Below, piece after piece: positions 39,479 through 46,693 of a stretch of 64,000 bases of DNA. The DNA is from Thioalkalivibrio sp. ALJT (GTDB lineage: Bacteria > Pseudomonadota > Gammaproteobacteria > Ectothiorhodospirales > Ectothiorhodospiraceae). The position numbers were made by a program, and so were the translations under genes. Numbering within the stretch: the first letter of the stretch is position 1; each line of letters starts with the position of its first letter. The notes under the pieces were generated by a model. The model was given only the letters and a program-made list of their open reading frames with translations, ran no database searches and had not been told where the DNA came from. The stretch lies in NCBI RefSeq assembly GCF_000381825.1, contig NZ_KB907121.1:82001-146000 (forward strand), in the 5' to 3' direction.

Positions 39479-40867
39479 GTGACCCGCACCAGTCCGCCAG
39501 TCGATCACATACCCGCAACCTCACGCCGCTCCCCCGGGCCCGGGGAGCTCGCATGGTTCCGCGATGCCGTGCCCTATATCGCGGCCCACCGTGGACGCAC
39601 GATGATCATCGCCCTGGCTGGCGAGGCCGCCCAGGCCGCGGAATTCCCGACCCTGATGCGCGACATCGCCAAACTCAATGCCCTCGGTATCCGGGTCGTG
39701 CTGGTCTACGGCGCGCGCCCACAGATCGAGGCCCGCATGCGCGAGCGCGGCCTGACCCCGGCCTATGCCCGGGGCCTGCGCGTGACCGACGCCCCGGCCC
39801 TGGAGGCCGTGCTGGACGCAGTCGGACGCCTGCGGCTGCAGATCGAAGGCCTTCTTTCGCGCAGCCTGGGGCAGCCAGGTACCGGGAACGCCCGCCTGCG
39901 CGTGGCCAGTGGCAACTTCGTCACCGCACGGCCGTTGGGCGTGCGCGACGGCGTGGACTTCCACTACACCGGGGAGGTCCGGGGTGTTGATACCACGGCA
40001 CTCACCGCGCTGCTGGAGCGGGAGCAGGTCGTGCTGGTGTCACCGCTGGGCTATTCGCCGACCGGCGAGGTGTTCAACCTGTCCGGCGAGGACGTCGCCA
40101 CCCAGGTCGCAATCGCCCTGAATGCCGACAAGCTGATCTTTCTCACCGAGGCCGGGGTGCTGCGCGACCCCCGACACGGCGTGCTCGACCAGCTCACCGT
40201 GCCGGCCGCACGCGACCTGCTGGAAACCACGCCCGACCTGCCAGAAGAGCTCGCCAATCACCTGCGCAGCGCCATCGACGCCTGCGGGGCGCGCGAGATG
40301 CGCGTGCATCTGGTGGATCGCCACGGCGATGGCGGGCTGCTGACCGAGCTGTTCACGCGTCAGGGCATCGGGACACTGGTCTCGCGCGAGCCCCTGGAAC
40401 AGCTGCGTGTGGCCACGCTCGACGATGTCGGCGGCATACACGCCCTGCTGGAACCCATGGAAGCCGAAGGCATCCTCGTTCACCGCGCACGCGAGCACCT
40501 GGAGCTGGAGATCGACCGCTTTCGGGTGCTCGAGGCCGATGGCCTGGTCATTGGCACCGCCGCGTTGTATCCGTTCGAGGCGGACGCCGGCGAGATCGCC
40601 TGCCTTGCCCTGCATCCCGACTATCGCGGGAGCGGCCGCGGAGATCGTCTGCTGCAGGCGATGGAACAACTGGCACAGGAGCAGGGTATCCGGCGGGTCT
40701 TCGTACTGACCACGCGCACCGCCCAGTGGTTTCAGGAGCGCGGCTACACCCCGGGGCAGGTGGAGGACCTGCCGGCCAGTCGCCAGGCCCGCTACAACCA
40801 GGCCCGCAACTCGCGGGTGTTCACCCGAACGCTGGGGAACCACCAGGAGCCTGTCGGGTCTGGATGA
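39479..40867 (+). CDS. argA: N-acetylglutamate synthase
   Basis: 462-residue enzyme that starts arginine synthesis by acetylating glutamate. The N-terminal amino-acid-kinase-like domain (about 35-290; RVVLVYGARPQIEARM, NADKLIFLTEAGVLRD) binds arginine as feedback inhibitor. The C-terminal GNAT domain (about 305-445) has IACLALHPDYRGSGRGDRLL, whose R/Q-x-x-G-x-G/A loop binds acetyl-CoA. The GTG at 39479 gives the usual length plus a short variable N-terminus; a start nearer HIPATSRR cannot be excluded. The last eight codons and the TGA are encoded by a dispersed repeat copy, replacing the native tail. Confidence 0.93.
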   Translation: MTRTSPPVDHIPATSRRSPGPGELAWFRDAVPYIAAHRGRTMIIALAGEAAQAAEFPTLMRDIAKLNALGIRVVLVYGARPQIEARMRERGLTPAYARGLRVTDAPALEAVLDAVGRLRLQIEGLLSRSLGQPGTGNARLRVASGNFVTARPLGVRDGVDFHYTGEVRGVDTTALTALLEREQVVLVSPLGYSPTGEVFNLSGEDVATQVAIALNADKLIFLTEAGVLRDPRHGVLDQLTVPAARDLLETTPDLPEELANHLRSAIDACGAREMRVHLVDRHGDGGLLTELFTRQGIGTLVSREPLEQLRVATLDDVGGIHALLEPMEAEGILVHRAREHLELEIDRFRVLEADGLVIGTAALYPFEADAGEIACLALHPDYRGSGRGDRLLQAMEQLAQEQGIRRVFVLTTRTAQWFQERGYTPGQVEDLPASRQARYNQARNSRVFTRTLGNHQEPVGSG

Positions 40868-41012
40868 TCGTCGCGAGCAGGGGCAGGAGATCGAGGCCCT
40901 TTCTTCGGTCACGCAAGGCGCAGCGCAGGGACCGTGTAACGAGAGGAAGCGGAAAAGAGACCACTCGCCCCGGTGGCGCAGCAGATTCGCCCCGGATCCG
41001 ACAGGCTCCCGG
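40843..41012 (+). repeat. Dispersed 170-bp repeat, full copy B
   Basis: Left end CCAGGAGCCTGTCGGGTC then GATGATCGTCGCGAG, middle GAGGCCCTTTCTTCGGTC, GTGTAACGAGAGGAAGCGG and AAAAGAGACC, right end GATCCGACAGGCTCCCGG. It starts inside argA and supplies its stop codon (40865-40867). Confidence 0.75.
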
Positions 41013-41157
41013 ATCAGTGCGCCCGCCCGCGCTGGAGTCGCTTTTGCCTGCGCAACAGGCGTGATGACCGCTCCGCCATCACGCTGAAGAAAGGGCCGCA
41101 GATCCGCGCGGGCACCATTCGATCAGCGCCGCGCCCCCCACAGGCCCGGCCCCGGGG

Positions 41158-41583
41158 CTACTGCCCGTAGCGGGCCTCGTCGCGTTCGTGAGCCTCCTGG
41201 GCCGCCACGCTCAGCGTGGCGATCGGGCGCGCCTCCAGCCGGGCCAGGCCGATCGGATCGCCGCTTTCCTCGCAGTAGCCGTATTCCCCGCGCTCGATAC
41301 GCAGCAGCGCCGCGTCGATCTTGTTCAGCAGCTTGCGGTAACGGTCGCGGGTACGCAGCTCCAGCCCGGCATCGCTTTCATGGCTGGCGCGATCGTTGGG
41401 ATCCGGCTCCTGCCAGCTTTCCGTACGCAGGTGCTCCAGGGTCTGCTCCGATTCCTCGATCAGCTCGGCACGCCAGGCCTCGAGCTTGGCGCGAAAGTAG
41501 TCCAGCTGGCGCGGATTCATGTAGGGTTCGTCCTCGGACGGACGGTACCCGGAATCCGGGTGGGTCTTGGCTTCTTGGCTCAT
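41158..41583 (-). CDS. dksA: DksA-family RNA polymerase-binding protein lacking most zinc ligands
   Basis: 141-residue transcription factor that works with ppGpp in the secondary channel of RNA polymerase. A long coiled coil (about 22-95) carries the functional tip region with DPNDRASHESDAGLELRTRDR. The C-terminal globular part reads YGYCEESGDPIGLARLEARP then IATLSVAAQEAHERDEARYG: of the four zinc-finger cysteines of E. coli DksA only the first remains, the others being Ser or Ala. It therefore resembles alphaproteobacterial DksA and the zinc-independent DksA2 type. ATG 41583 is preceded by GAGGGG. Single gene, minus strand. Confidence 0.9.
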   Translation of the reverse strand: MSQEAKTHPDSGYRPSEDEPYMNPRQLDYFRAKLEAWRAELIEESEQTLEHLRTESWQEPDPNDRASHESDAGLELRTRDRYRKLLNKIDAALLRIERGEYGYCEESGDPIGLARLEARPIATLSVAAQEAHERDEARYGQ

Positions 41584-41746
41584 CTCGGGCCCCTCGCCAG
41601 GCCCCCTCCCGCCCCATGCGGTCAGGCCCCGGCGCGATACGCGGTACACCCGTTCGAGTATAGGGCAATCCCCCCGCCGGACGGCAACCGCACGGGCCCG
41701 TCCGAATGCACAATACAGGCCGCCAGCCACCAACCAGTCGGGTCGC

Positions 41747-42529
41747 ATGCAACGGATTATTCAGATCAGCGATACCCACCTCGGAACGGAGCCGGGCCCG
41801 ATCCGGCCCGGCTACCCGGACAGCGACGACCAGCTCGCGCGGGTGCTTGCGGCCCTGCGCCGGGAACAGGCCCGACCGGATCTGCTGTGGCTGACCGGGG
41901 ACCTCGCCGAAACCCCGGACCCGAAGGCCTACGACCGGCTCCTGCACCTGCTGCAGACATACGTCGGGGACTGGCCGGTCGGCGGCCTGGCCGGCAACCA
42001 TGACGACCGGGCGCTGCTGCGCGCCGCCCTCGCCGGCGCGGGCCACCCGGTGGATGGCCACCGCGTCCTCGGCGAGTGGCTGCTGATCGGGGTCAACTCG
42101 GCGCAGCCGGGCCAGGCCGCCGGCCACATCGACCCGGCCGAGCTGGAACGTCTCGACCAGCTCCTGAGCACGCATCCTGCACACTGGGCCGTGATCGCCA
42201 TCCACCATCCGGTGGTGCCGATCGGCAGCGCCTGGATGGACCGCATCGGCCTGCAAAACGGTGCCGACCTGCTGGGGCTACTGGATCGCCACCCCCGCGT
42301 GCGGGCCTGCCTGTTCGGCCACATTCACCAGGATTTTCAGGCCCGGCGGGGGGCAATCGAACTGCTCGGCTGCCCCTCTACCTGCGTCCAGTTCACGCCC
42401 GGGTCGCAGGATTTCGCCGTGGAGCGTATCCACGCTGGTTACCGCGTGATCGAACTGCACCCCGACGGGACCATCACCACCCGGGTGCAACGCGTGCCCG
42501 GCGAGCTGCCCGCGGAGAACGAAGCATGA
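41747..42529 (+). CDS. cpdA: CpdA-like 3',5'-cyclic-AMP phosphodiesterase
   Basis: 260-residue calcineurin-type metallophosphoesterase. The five metal-binding blocks are intact: ISDTHLG (D9, H11), WLTGDLAE, GNHDD, IAIHHP and FGHIHQD. Family members hydrolyse cAMP and lower Crp activity; a Crp-like gene is at the end of the window, which supports this reading. GC-rich leader without a strong ribosome site; ATG 41747 gives MQRIIQISDTHL, the standard opening. The stop overlaps the amgK start (ATGA), so it is coupled to cell-wall recycling genes. Confidence 0.88.
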   Translation: MQRIIQISDTHLGTEPGPIRPGYPDSDDQLARVLAALRREQARPDLLWLTGDLAETPDPKAYDRLLHLLQTYVGDWPVGGLAGNHDDRALLRAALAGAGHPVDGHRVLGEWLLIGVNSAQPGQAAGHIDPAELERLDQLLSTHPAHWAVIAIHHPVVPIGSAWMDRIGLQNGADLLGLLDRHPRVRACLFGHIHQDFQARRGAIELLGCPSTCVQFTPGSQDFAVERIHAGYRVIELHPDGTITTRVQRVPGELPAENEA

Positions 42530-43518
42530 TCCCGGACGACGCCCGCAGCCGCCAGCTCCGGGACTGGCTGGAGACACAACCGGGCAACTGGAGCGAACTT
42601 GCCCTGCTGCGCGCGGACGCCAGCTTCCGGCGCTACTTTCGGGCGCGCCATGAAGGGAATCCGGTGGTGCTGATGGACGCCCCGCCGGAGCGCGAGGCGA
42701 CCGAACCATTCGTGCGGATTGCGCAACTCCTGCAGGCGCTCGGGCTGCGCCCGCCACGGGTGCTGAAACACGACGCGGCCGCGGGCTTCGTGGTACTGGA
42801 AGACTTGGGCGACAGGACCTTCACTCGGGCACTGGCCGAGGGAGAACCCGAGGGCGCCCTGTACGATCGCGCCATCGACACCCTGATCCAGTTGCACCGG
42901 GCCTGGCCCGCGACCGCCGCAGCGGTCCCGGCCCTGCCCGCCTACGACCGCGAACGCCTTCTGGATGAGGCCGTGCTGCTGGTGGACTGGTATGGCGCGG
43001 AGGCCGCCCCCCCCCTTACGGCCGCCAGCCGCGATGCATTCCTTGCCGCCTGGACACAGACGCTGGATCGCCTGCCCCCCCTGGCGTCGACGCTGGTGCT
43101 GCGTGACTTCCACGTCGACAACCTCATGCTCCCCCCCGACACCGAAGCCGGGTGTGCGGTACTGGATTTTCAGGATGCCGTGATCGGCAGCCCGGCCTAC
43201 GACGTCGTCTCCCTGCTGGAGGATGCGCGGCGCGAGGTCTCGCCGGCGACGGTCGAACGCGGACTGGAACGCTACCTCGCCGCCAGCGGCTGCGAACGCG
43301 CGGCCTTTCTCCAGCACTATCGCGTACTGGGGGTGCAGCGCACCACCAAGATCCTCGGGATCTTCGTGCGCCTGGCCCGACGCGATGCCAAGCCCCGCTA
43401 TCTGGAACACCTGCCGCGTCTGGAGCGACTGCTGGCGCGGGGGCTGGCCCACCGCGACCTCGCCCCGGTCCGGGCCTGGTTTCAACGCCACATGCCGGAA
43501 CGGCTCGGGGAACGCTAA
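42526..43518 (+). CDS. amgK: N-acetylmuramate/N-acetylglucosamine kinase
   Basis: 330-residue kinase of the aminoglycoside-phosphotransferase fold that phosphorylates the anomeric carbon of MurNAc and GlcNAc released by peptidoglycan turnover. The catalytic loop is LRDFHVDNLML (D and N bind ATP-Mg) and the DFG-like site is VLDFQDAVIGSPAYDVVSLL. ASFRRYFRARH is the N-terminal nucleotide loop region. The uridylyltransferase murU follows three bases later; amgK-murU forms a fosfomycin-resistant recycling shortcut known from Pseudomonas. The pair argues strongly against an antibiotic-resistance kinase. Confidence 0.9.
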   Translation: MIPDDARSRQLRDWLETQPGNWSELALLRADASFRRYFRARHEGNPVVLMDAPPEREATEPFVRIAQLLQALGLRPPRVLKHDAAAGFVVLEDLGDRTFTRALAEGEPEGALYDRAIDTLIQLHRAWPATAAAVPALPAYDRERLLDEAVLLVDWYGAEAAPPLTAASRDAFLAAWTQTLDRLPPLASTLVLRDFHVDNLMLPPDTEAGCAVLDFQDAVIGSPAYDVVSLLEDARREVSPATVERGLERYLAASGCERAAFLQHYRVLGVQRTTKILGIFVRLARRDAKPRYLEHLPRLERLLARGLAHRDLAPVRAWFQRHMPERLGER

Positions 43519-43521
43519 CCG

Positions 43522-44199
43522 ATGCGCGCGATGATCCTGGCGGCCGGGCGCGGGGAACGCATGCGCCCGCTGACCGACCACTGCCCCAAACCTCTGCTGG
43601 AGGCCGGCGGTCAGTCGCTGATCGGACACGCCCTGGCGCGCCTCGCTGCCGCCGGCTATCGCGAGGCCGTGATCAACCTGGCCTATCGCGGCGAACAAAT
43701 CCGTACTGCCCTCGGCGCACAGCAGCACGGGGTAATGATCCGGTATTCACCGGAACCCGAGGGCGCACTGGAAACCGCCGGCGGTATCCGCCAGGCCCTG
43801 CCATTGCTGGGTAACGCGCCGTTTCTGGTCATCAATGGCGATGTCTGGTGCGATCACCCGCTGCTGCCGCCCCCCCGCATGCTGGCGACTGGCGCCGCCG
43901 CCCCGCTGGCGCATCTGGTACTGGTGGACAACCCCGGACACCACGCTGCGGGCGATTTCGGCCTACAGGGGGAACAGGTGCTGCAGGACGGCGGCACGCG
44001 CCTGACCTTCAGCGGCATCGGGTGGTACCACCCACGGCTGTTCCGGGACCTGCCCCCCGGACGCCAGCCATTGGCCCCGCTGTTGCGCCAGGCCATTGCG
44101 GACGGGCGGGTCACCGGCGAACACTACACCGGCGACTGGCGCGACATCGGCACCCCGGAACGCCTGGCGGCGCTGAACGCGGATCTGCAACCACGCTAA
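43522..44199 (+). CDS. murU: N-acetylmuramate-1-phosphate uridylyltransferase
   Basis: 225-residue nucleotidyltransferase converting MurNAc-1-phosphate to UDP-MurNAc, feeding recycled muramic acid back to peptidoglycan synthesis. The nucleotide-binding start is [20 protein letters not shown] with the catalytic Lys in [20 protein letters not shown] holds the metal-binding Asp; [19 protein letters not shown] is the C-terminal signature. Three bases after amgK. Ends just before a short GC hairpin (44201-44216) and converges on the DsrE gene. Confidence 0.92.
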   Translation: MRAMILAAGRGERMRPLTDHCPKPLLEAGGQSLIGHALARLAAAGYREAVINLAYRGEQIRTALGAQQHGVMIRYSPEPEGALETAGGIRQALPLLGNAPFLVINGDVWCDHPLLPPPRMLATGAAAPLAHLVLVDNPGHHAAGDFGLQGEQVLQDGGTRLTFSGIGWYHPRLFRDLPPGRQPLAPLLRQAIADGRVTGEHYTGDWRDIGTPERLAALNADLQPR

Positions 44200-44221
44200 C
44201 GCCCGCCGGCGCGGGCCCCTC

Positions 44222-44710
44222 TCAGGGCTTGATGTAGGTGTATCCGGCGCGCTGCAGGCGAGTCAGTTCAGCGATACCACTTCGCACCACATCCCGATCT
44301 TCCACCTCGTGGAGGTCCCCGCGCGCAAGCCCCCGCGACGCCAGCGTGTTGCCGCAGACCAGGAAGCGCACATCCTGCCGTTTGAGGGCATTCACGGTGC
44401 TGCGCAGATCCGGGTCCGAACGGGCACGCTGCAACAGGTGGATACCGCTGCCATGCATCAGCACCTTGATCTGCAGCGCCTGCTCGATCTCAGCCCCGTC
44501 GATATGGTTTTGCAGACTGCGCAGCGCATTGAGGTGCAGGTCCGGGGCATCGGTATTGATGTGATAGACCACCCGTAACGGTTCACCCACCACGGGGGGC
44601 TTGCCCAATGCGGTGAACAGCAGGGCGCTCACACCACCGGCCACCAGCATCAACAACAACGCCCCGGCCAGAAGCCAGCCGGGGCGTTGCATGCGATCCT
44701 GAATACCCAT
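44222..44710 (-). CDS. Membrane-anchored DsrE-family protein
   Basis: 162 residues. One N-terminal transmembrane helix (about 12-34, LLAGALLLMLVAGGVSALLF) is followed by a DsrE/DsrF-like domain in the periplasm. Family features are VVYHINTDAPDLHLNALRSL, KVLMHGSGIHLL, FLVCGNTL with the conserved cysteine, and the ending LQRAGYTYIKP. Soluble DsrE proteins relay sulfur on this cysteine; an exported, anchored version could sense or carry reactive sulfur. It lies 19 bases after the anti-sigma/DsrE fusion gene, and its domain resembles that of the fusion, so the two were probably derived by duplication. Confidence 0.75.
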   Translation of the reverse strand: MGIQDRMQRPGWLLAGALLLMLVAGGVSALLFTALGKPPVVGEPLRVVYHINTDAPDLHLNALRSLQNHIDGAEIEQALQIKVLMHGSGIHLLQRARSDPDLRSTVNALKRQDVRFLVCGNTLASRGLARGDLHEVEDRDVVRSGIAELTRLQRAGYTYIKP

Positions 44711-44729
44711 GGAAGCCGGAACGGCCCCA

Positions 44730-45545
44730 TCAAACCTTGATGTAGATCCAGCCCTCGGCCTGACGGCGCGCCGCCTCGGCAACCCCCGAATCCACCAGTT
44801 CGGCCTCGGGCAGGATATCGACCGGCCGCCCCTTCTCGCGCGCCAGACGGCTGAGGGTCTGGGCACAAGCGGTGAAACGCAGCGCCGGGTAGTCCTGCGC
44901 CATGTTCGCGACGCGTTCCGGGTACGGCGCCCTGTCGGCACGCAGCAGGTCGACCGCGTTGTTATGCACCACCACCTGGACGTTCAATTCGTGCCCCTGG
45001 TCGGCCGCCTCGCGGTACATGCTTTCGATATCGTCCAGAAGCTCCGCCATCGCCAGGGTATCCGCATCATTGAGATGCAGAAGAACCTGGTCGGTCCGCG
45101 TCGCGGCGAAGGCCTTCTGCGGCACAACGGCGCCTTCTGCGCCATCGTCGACCGCCGCCACCAGCGCCAGTGCGTCGGATTCCTCGCCGGAGATCTGCGC
45201 GATCGCGTCGCCGACCAGGCCGCCATCGCGGGTGAGTTCATAGCCGCCCAGCGACCCGATCACCAGTGCCAGAACTCCCGCCGCCACTGCAGGAAATCGA
45301 AGCAGCCGCCCACCTGCCGCCGGCTGGCGGCCTCGGCCCGTCTGTCGTGCCGGTACATCCTCGTAGGCCATGCTGACCAGCTCCTTGAGCTGGTGCATGT
45401 CACACACCTCGCGACTCAGATCCTCGTTGGAGGCAATCGTCTTCAGGGTGCTCAGCCGATCTTCGGGCGCGAATTCGCCGTCCACGAAGGCATTCAGGAT
45501 TTCCTCGCTGGGACGGTCCTTCGCACTGAGTCGATCATTCGACAT
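44730..45545 (-). CDS. Anti-sigma factor fused to a DsrE-like domain
   Basis: 271-residue predicted membrane protein with three parts. Residues 1-70 resemble an anti-sigma domain (EEILNAFVDGEFAPEDRLST, LSREVCDMHQLKELVSMAY), without a full H-x3-C-x2-C zinc site. A transmembrane helix follows (about 83-103, FPAVAAGVLALVIGSLGGYE). The periplasmic C-terminus (about 145-271) is a DsrE-like domain: QVLLHLNDADTLAMAELLDD, VVVHNNAVDLLRADRAPYPE, FTACAQTL with the conserved cysteine, and EGWIYIKV. The start overlaps the ECF sigma gene by eleven bases, the typical sigma/anti-sigma arrangement. The signal sensed may be a thiol or sulfur species; that is inference. Confidence 0.8.
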   Translation of the reverse strand: MSNDRLSAKDRPSEEILNAFVDGEFAPEDRLSTLKTIASNEDLSREVCDMHQLKELVSMAYEDVPARQTGRGRQPAAGGRLLRFPAVAAGVLALVIGSLGGYELTRDGGLVGDAIAQISGEESDALALVAAVDDGAEGAVVPQKAFAATRTDQVLLHLNDADTLAMAELLDDIESMYREAADQGHELNVQVVVHNNAVDLLRADRAPYPERVANMAQDYPALRFTACAQTLSRLAREKGRPVDILPEAELVDSGVAEAARRQAEGWIYIKV

Positions 45546-46101
45546 GCCGATTCCTCACAACCTTCAGATAGGGTGCATCGGCCGCTTTCCCTTTATCGGC
45601 GGCCTGCTGCGCCAGCAGCACTTTCTTCAACTGCGCCCGAGCCCGGCTCAGACGACTCATCACGGTGCCGATTGGTACATCCAGCACCTCCGAGACCTCG
45701 GCATAGGCAAAGCCCTCGAGGTCAACCAGCGCGACCACCTGACGGTGATCGGTACTGAGCTGGGCCATGGCCCGGTGGACTTCCGCAATCATGCGGTCGC
45801 GCTCGGTCTGCTGTTGTGGGCAGTCCTCACAGGACAGCTCCATGCTGTCCACGTCCACGGTGTCCTTCTGCCGCCGTCCCCAGTCGCGGTAGCAGTTGGT
45901 CATAATCCGGAACACCCAGGCCTTCAGGGCGTTCTCGTCCTGCAACGACTTCAGACGCGTCAGCGCCTTCATCATTGCCTCCTGCACCAGATCATCCGCC
46001 AGCGCTGCGTCGTGACACCACGCAAAAGCCATGCGGTACATCTGTGGCCGCAGGTCACAAACCTTCTGGCGCAGCCTGCGCTGCGCAAACCAGGTCGCCA
46101 T
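45535..46101 (-). CDS. ECF RNA polymerase sigma factor
   Basis: 188-residue extracytoplasmic-function sigma factor. Region 2 is MYRMAFAWCHDAALADDLVQ and ALKAWVFRIMTNCYRDWGRR; region 4 is ALVDLEGFAYAEVSEVLDVP followed by IGTVMSRLSRARAQLKKVL. A short cysteine-bearing linker (ELSCEDCPQQQ) lies between them. ATG 46101 is preceded by GGAGGAG. The overlapping downstream gene encodes its probable membrane anti-sigma factor. A GGAATA/CGTCCTA promoter upstream suggests autoregulation. Confidence 0.93.
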   Translation of the reverse strand: MATWFAQRRLRQKVCDLRPQMYRMAFAWCHDAALADDLVQEAMMKALTRLKSLQDENALKAWVFRIMTNCYRDWGRRQKDTVDVDSMELSCEDCPQQQTERDRMIAEVHRAMAQLSTDHRQVVALVDLEGFAYAEVSEVLDVPIGTVMSRLSRARAQLKKVLLAQQAADKGKAADAPYLKVVRNRHVE

Positions 46102-46156
46102 ATCGTCTCCTCCACCCGCAGGCCGTACATGCGGCCTTGCTTGTTCTTGTACCCTG

Positions 46157-46185
46157 TAGGACGCTACTGGGTGACGGGCTATTCC
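46157..46185 (-). promoter_or_regulatory. Candidate ECF-type promoter of the sigma/anti-sigma operon
   Basis: Minus strand GGAATA (46185-46180), 16-base spacer, CGTCCTA (46163-46157), ending about 55 bases before the sigma ATG. The pair resembles GGAAT/CGTC promoters used by many ECF sigma factors, so the sigma factor may drive its own operon. It lies in the divergent spacer to the gene at 46234. Confidence 0.5.
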
Positions 46186-46233
46186 GGCCCGGCACCCCAC
46201 GCCCATCCGGCACCTGTGCCATCAGGATACGTC

Positions 46234-46689
46234 ATGCCATTCGATCCTCAAAAACTGGAGCGCGCATTCGCGTTTGATCCGGACACGGTGCACGACCTGC
46301 GCGAGCGCTGGTCGCAGCTGATCACCCGGGCGGTCTGGGGCGAACTCAAGACCGAGACCATCGGGGCCGTCCCGCGTCTGCGCAAGCGCCTGCTGGAGCT
46401 GGGCGAGAATCTGCGCTCGCTGCTGTCCGACCGCGCCTGGATCCCGCATGAACGCGAACGGGTAAAGGGCGCGATGGCCGCCAGCCTCAACCTGCGCGAC
46501 AGCCTGCAGCAAACCGACCGGGCAGCCAAACTGCTCAACGGCGGAACCGATTTCGAGGCCTTCGAGGCCGAGTACCTCGCCTTCCGCAAGACCCTGCTGG
46601 CGTTCGTGGAGCACCACGAGAAGATCTGGGGCGACCTGCTGGAAAGCCTCTACGACGACGCCCCCCACCCGCATCCGGACGAGGACTAG
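46234..46689 (+). CDS. Uncharacterised helical protein
   Basis: 151-residue soluble protein that I do not recognise. It is predicted almost entirely helical, with heptad-like stretches (DLRERWSQLITRAVWGELKT, EAEYLAFRKTLLAFVEHHEK), no cysteine, no signal peptide and a histidine/acid-rich tail (DDAPHPHPDED) that could bind metal. The start at 46234 has CAGGA ten bases upstream. It is divergent from the ECF sigma gene and followed after four bases by the GCS2-type ligase, so it is probably cotranscribed with that gene. Confidence 0.65.
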   Translation: MPFDPQKLERAFAFDPDTVHDLRERWSQLITRAVWGELKTETIGAVPRLRKRLLELGENLRSLLSDRAWIPHERERVKGAMAASLNLRDSLQQTDRAAKLLNGGTDFEAFEAEYLAFRKTLLAFVEHHEKIWGDLLESLYDDAPHPHPDED

Positions 46690-46693
46690 ATCC

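Noticed and set aside
42526-43518. Aminoglycoside phosphotransferase (antibiotic resistance)
   Set aside because: The fold matches, but the adjoining murU gene identifies the kinase as AmgK of cell-wall recycling.
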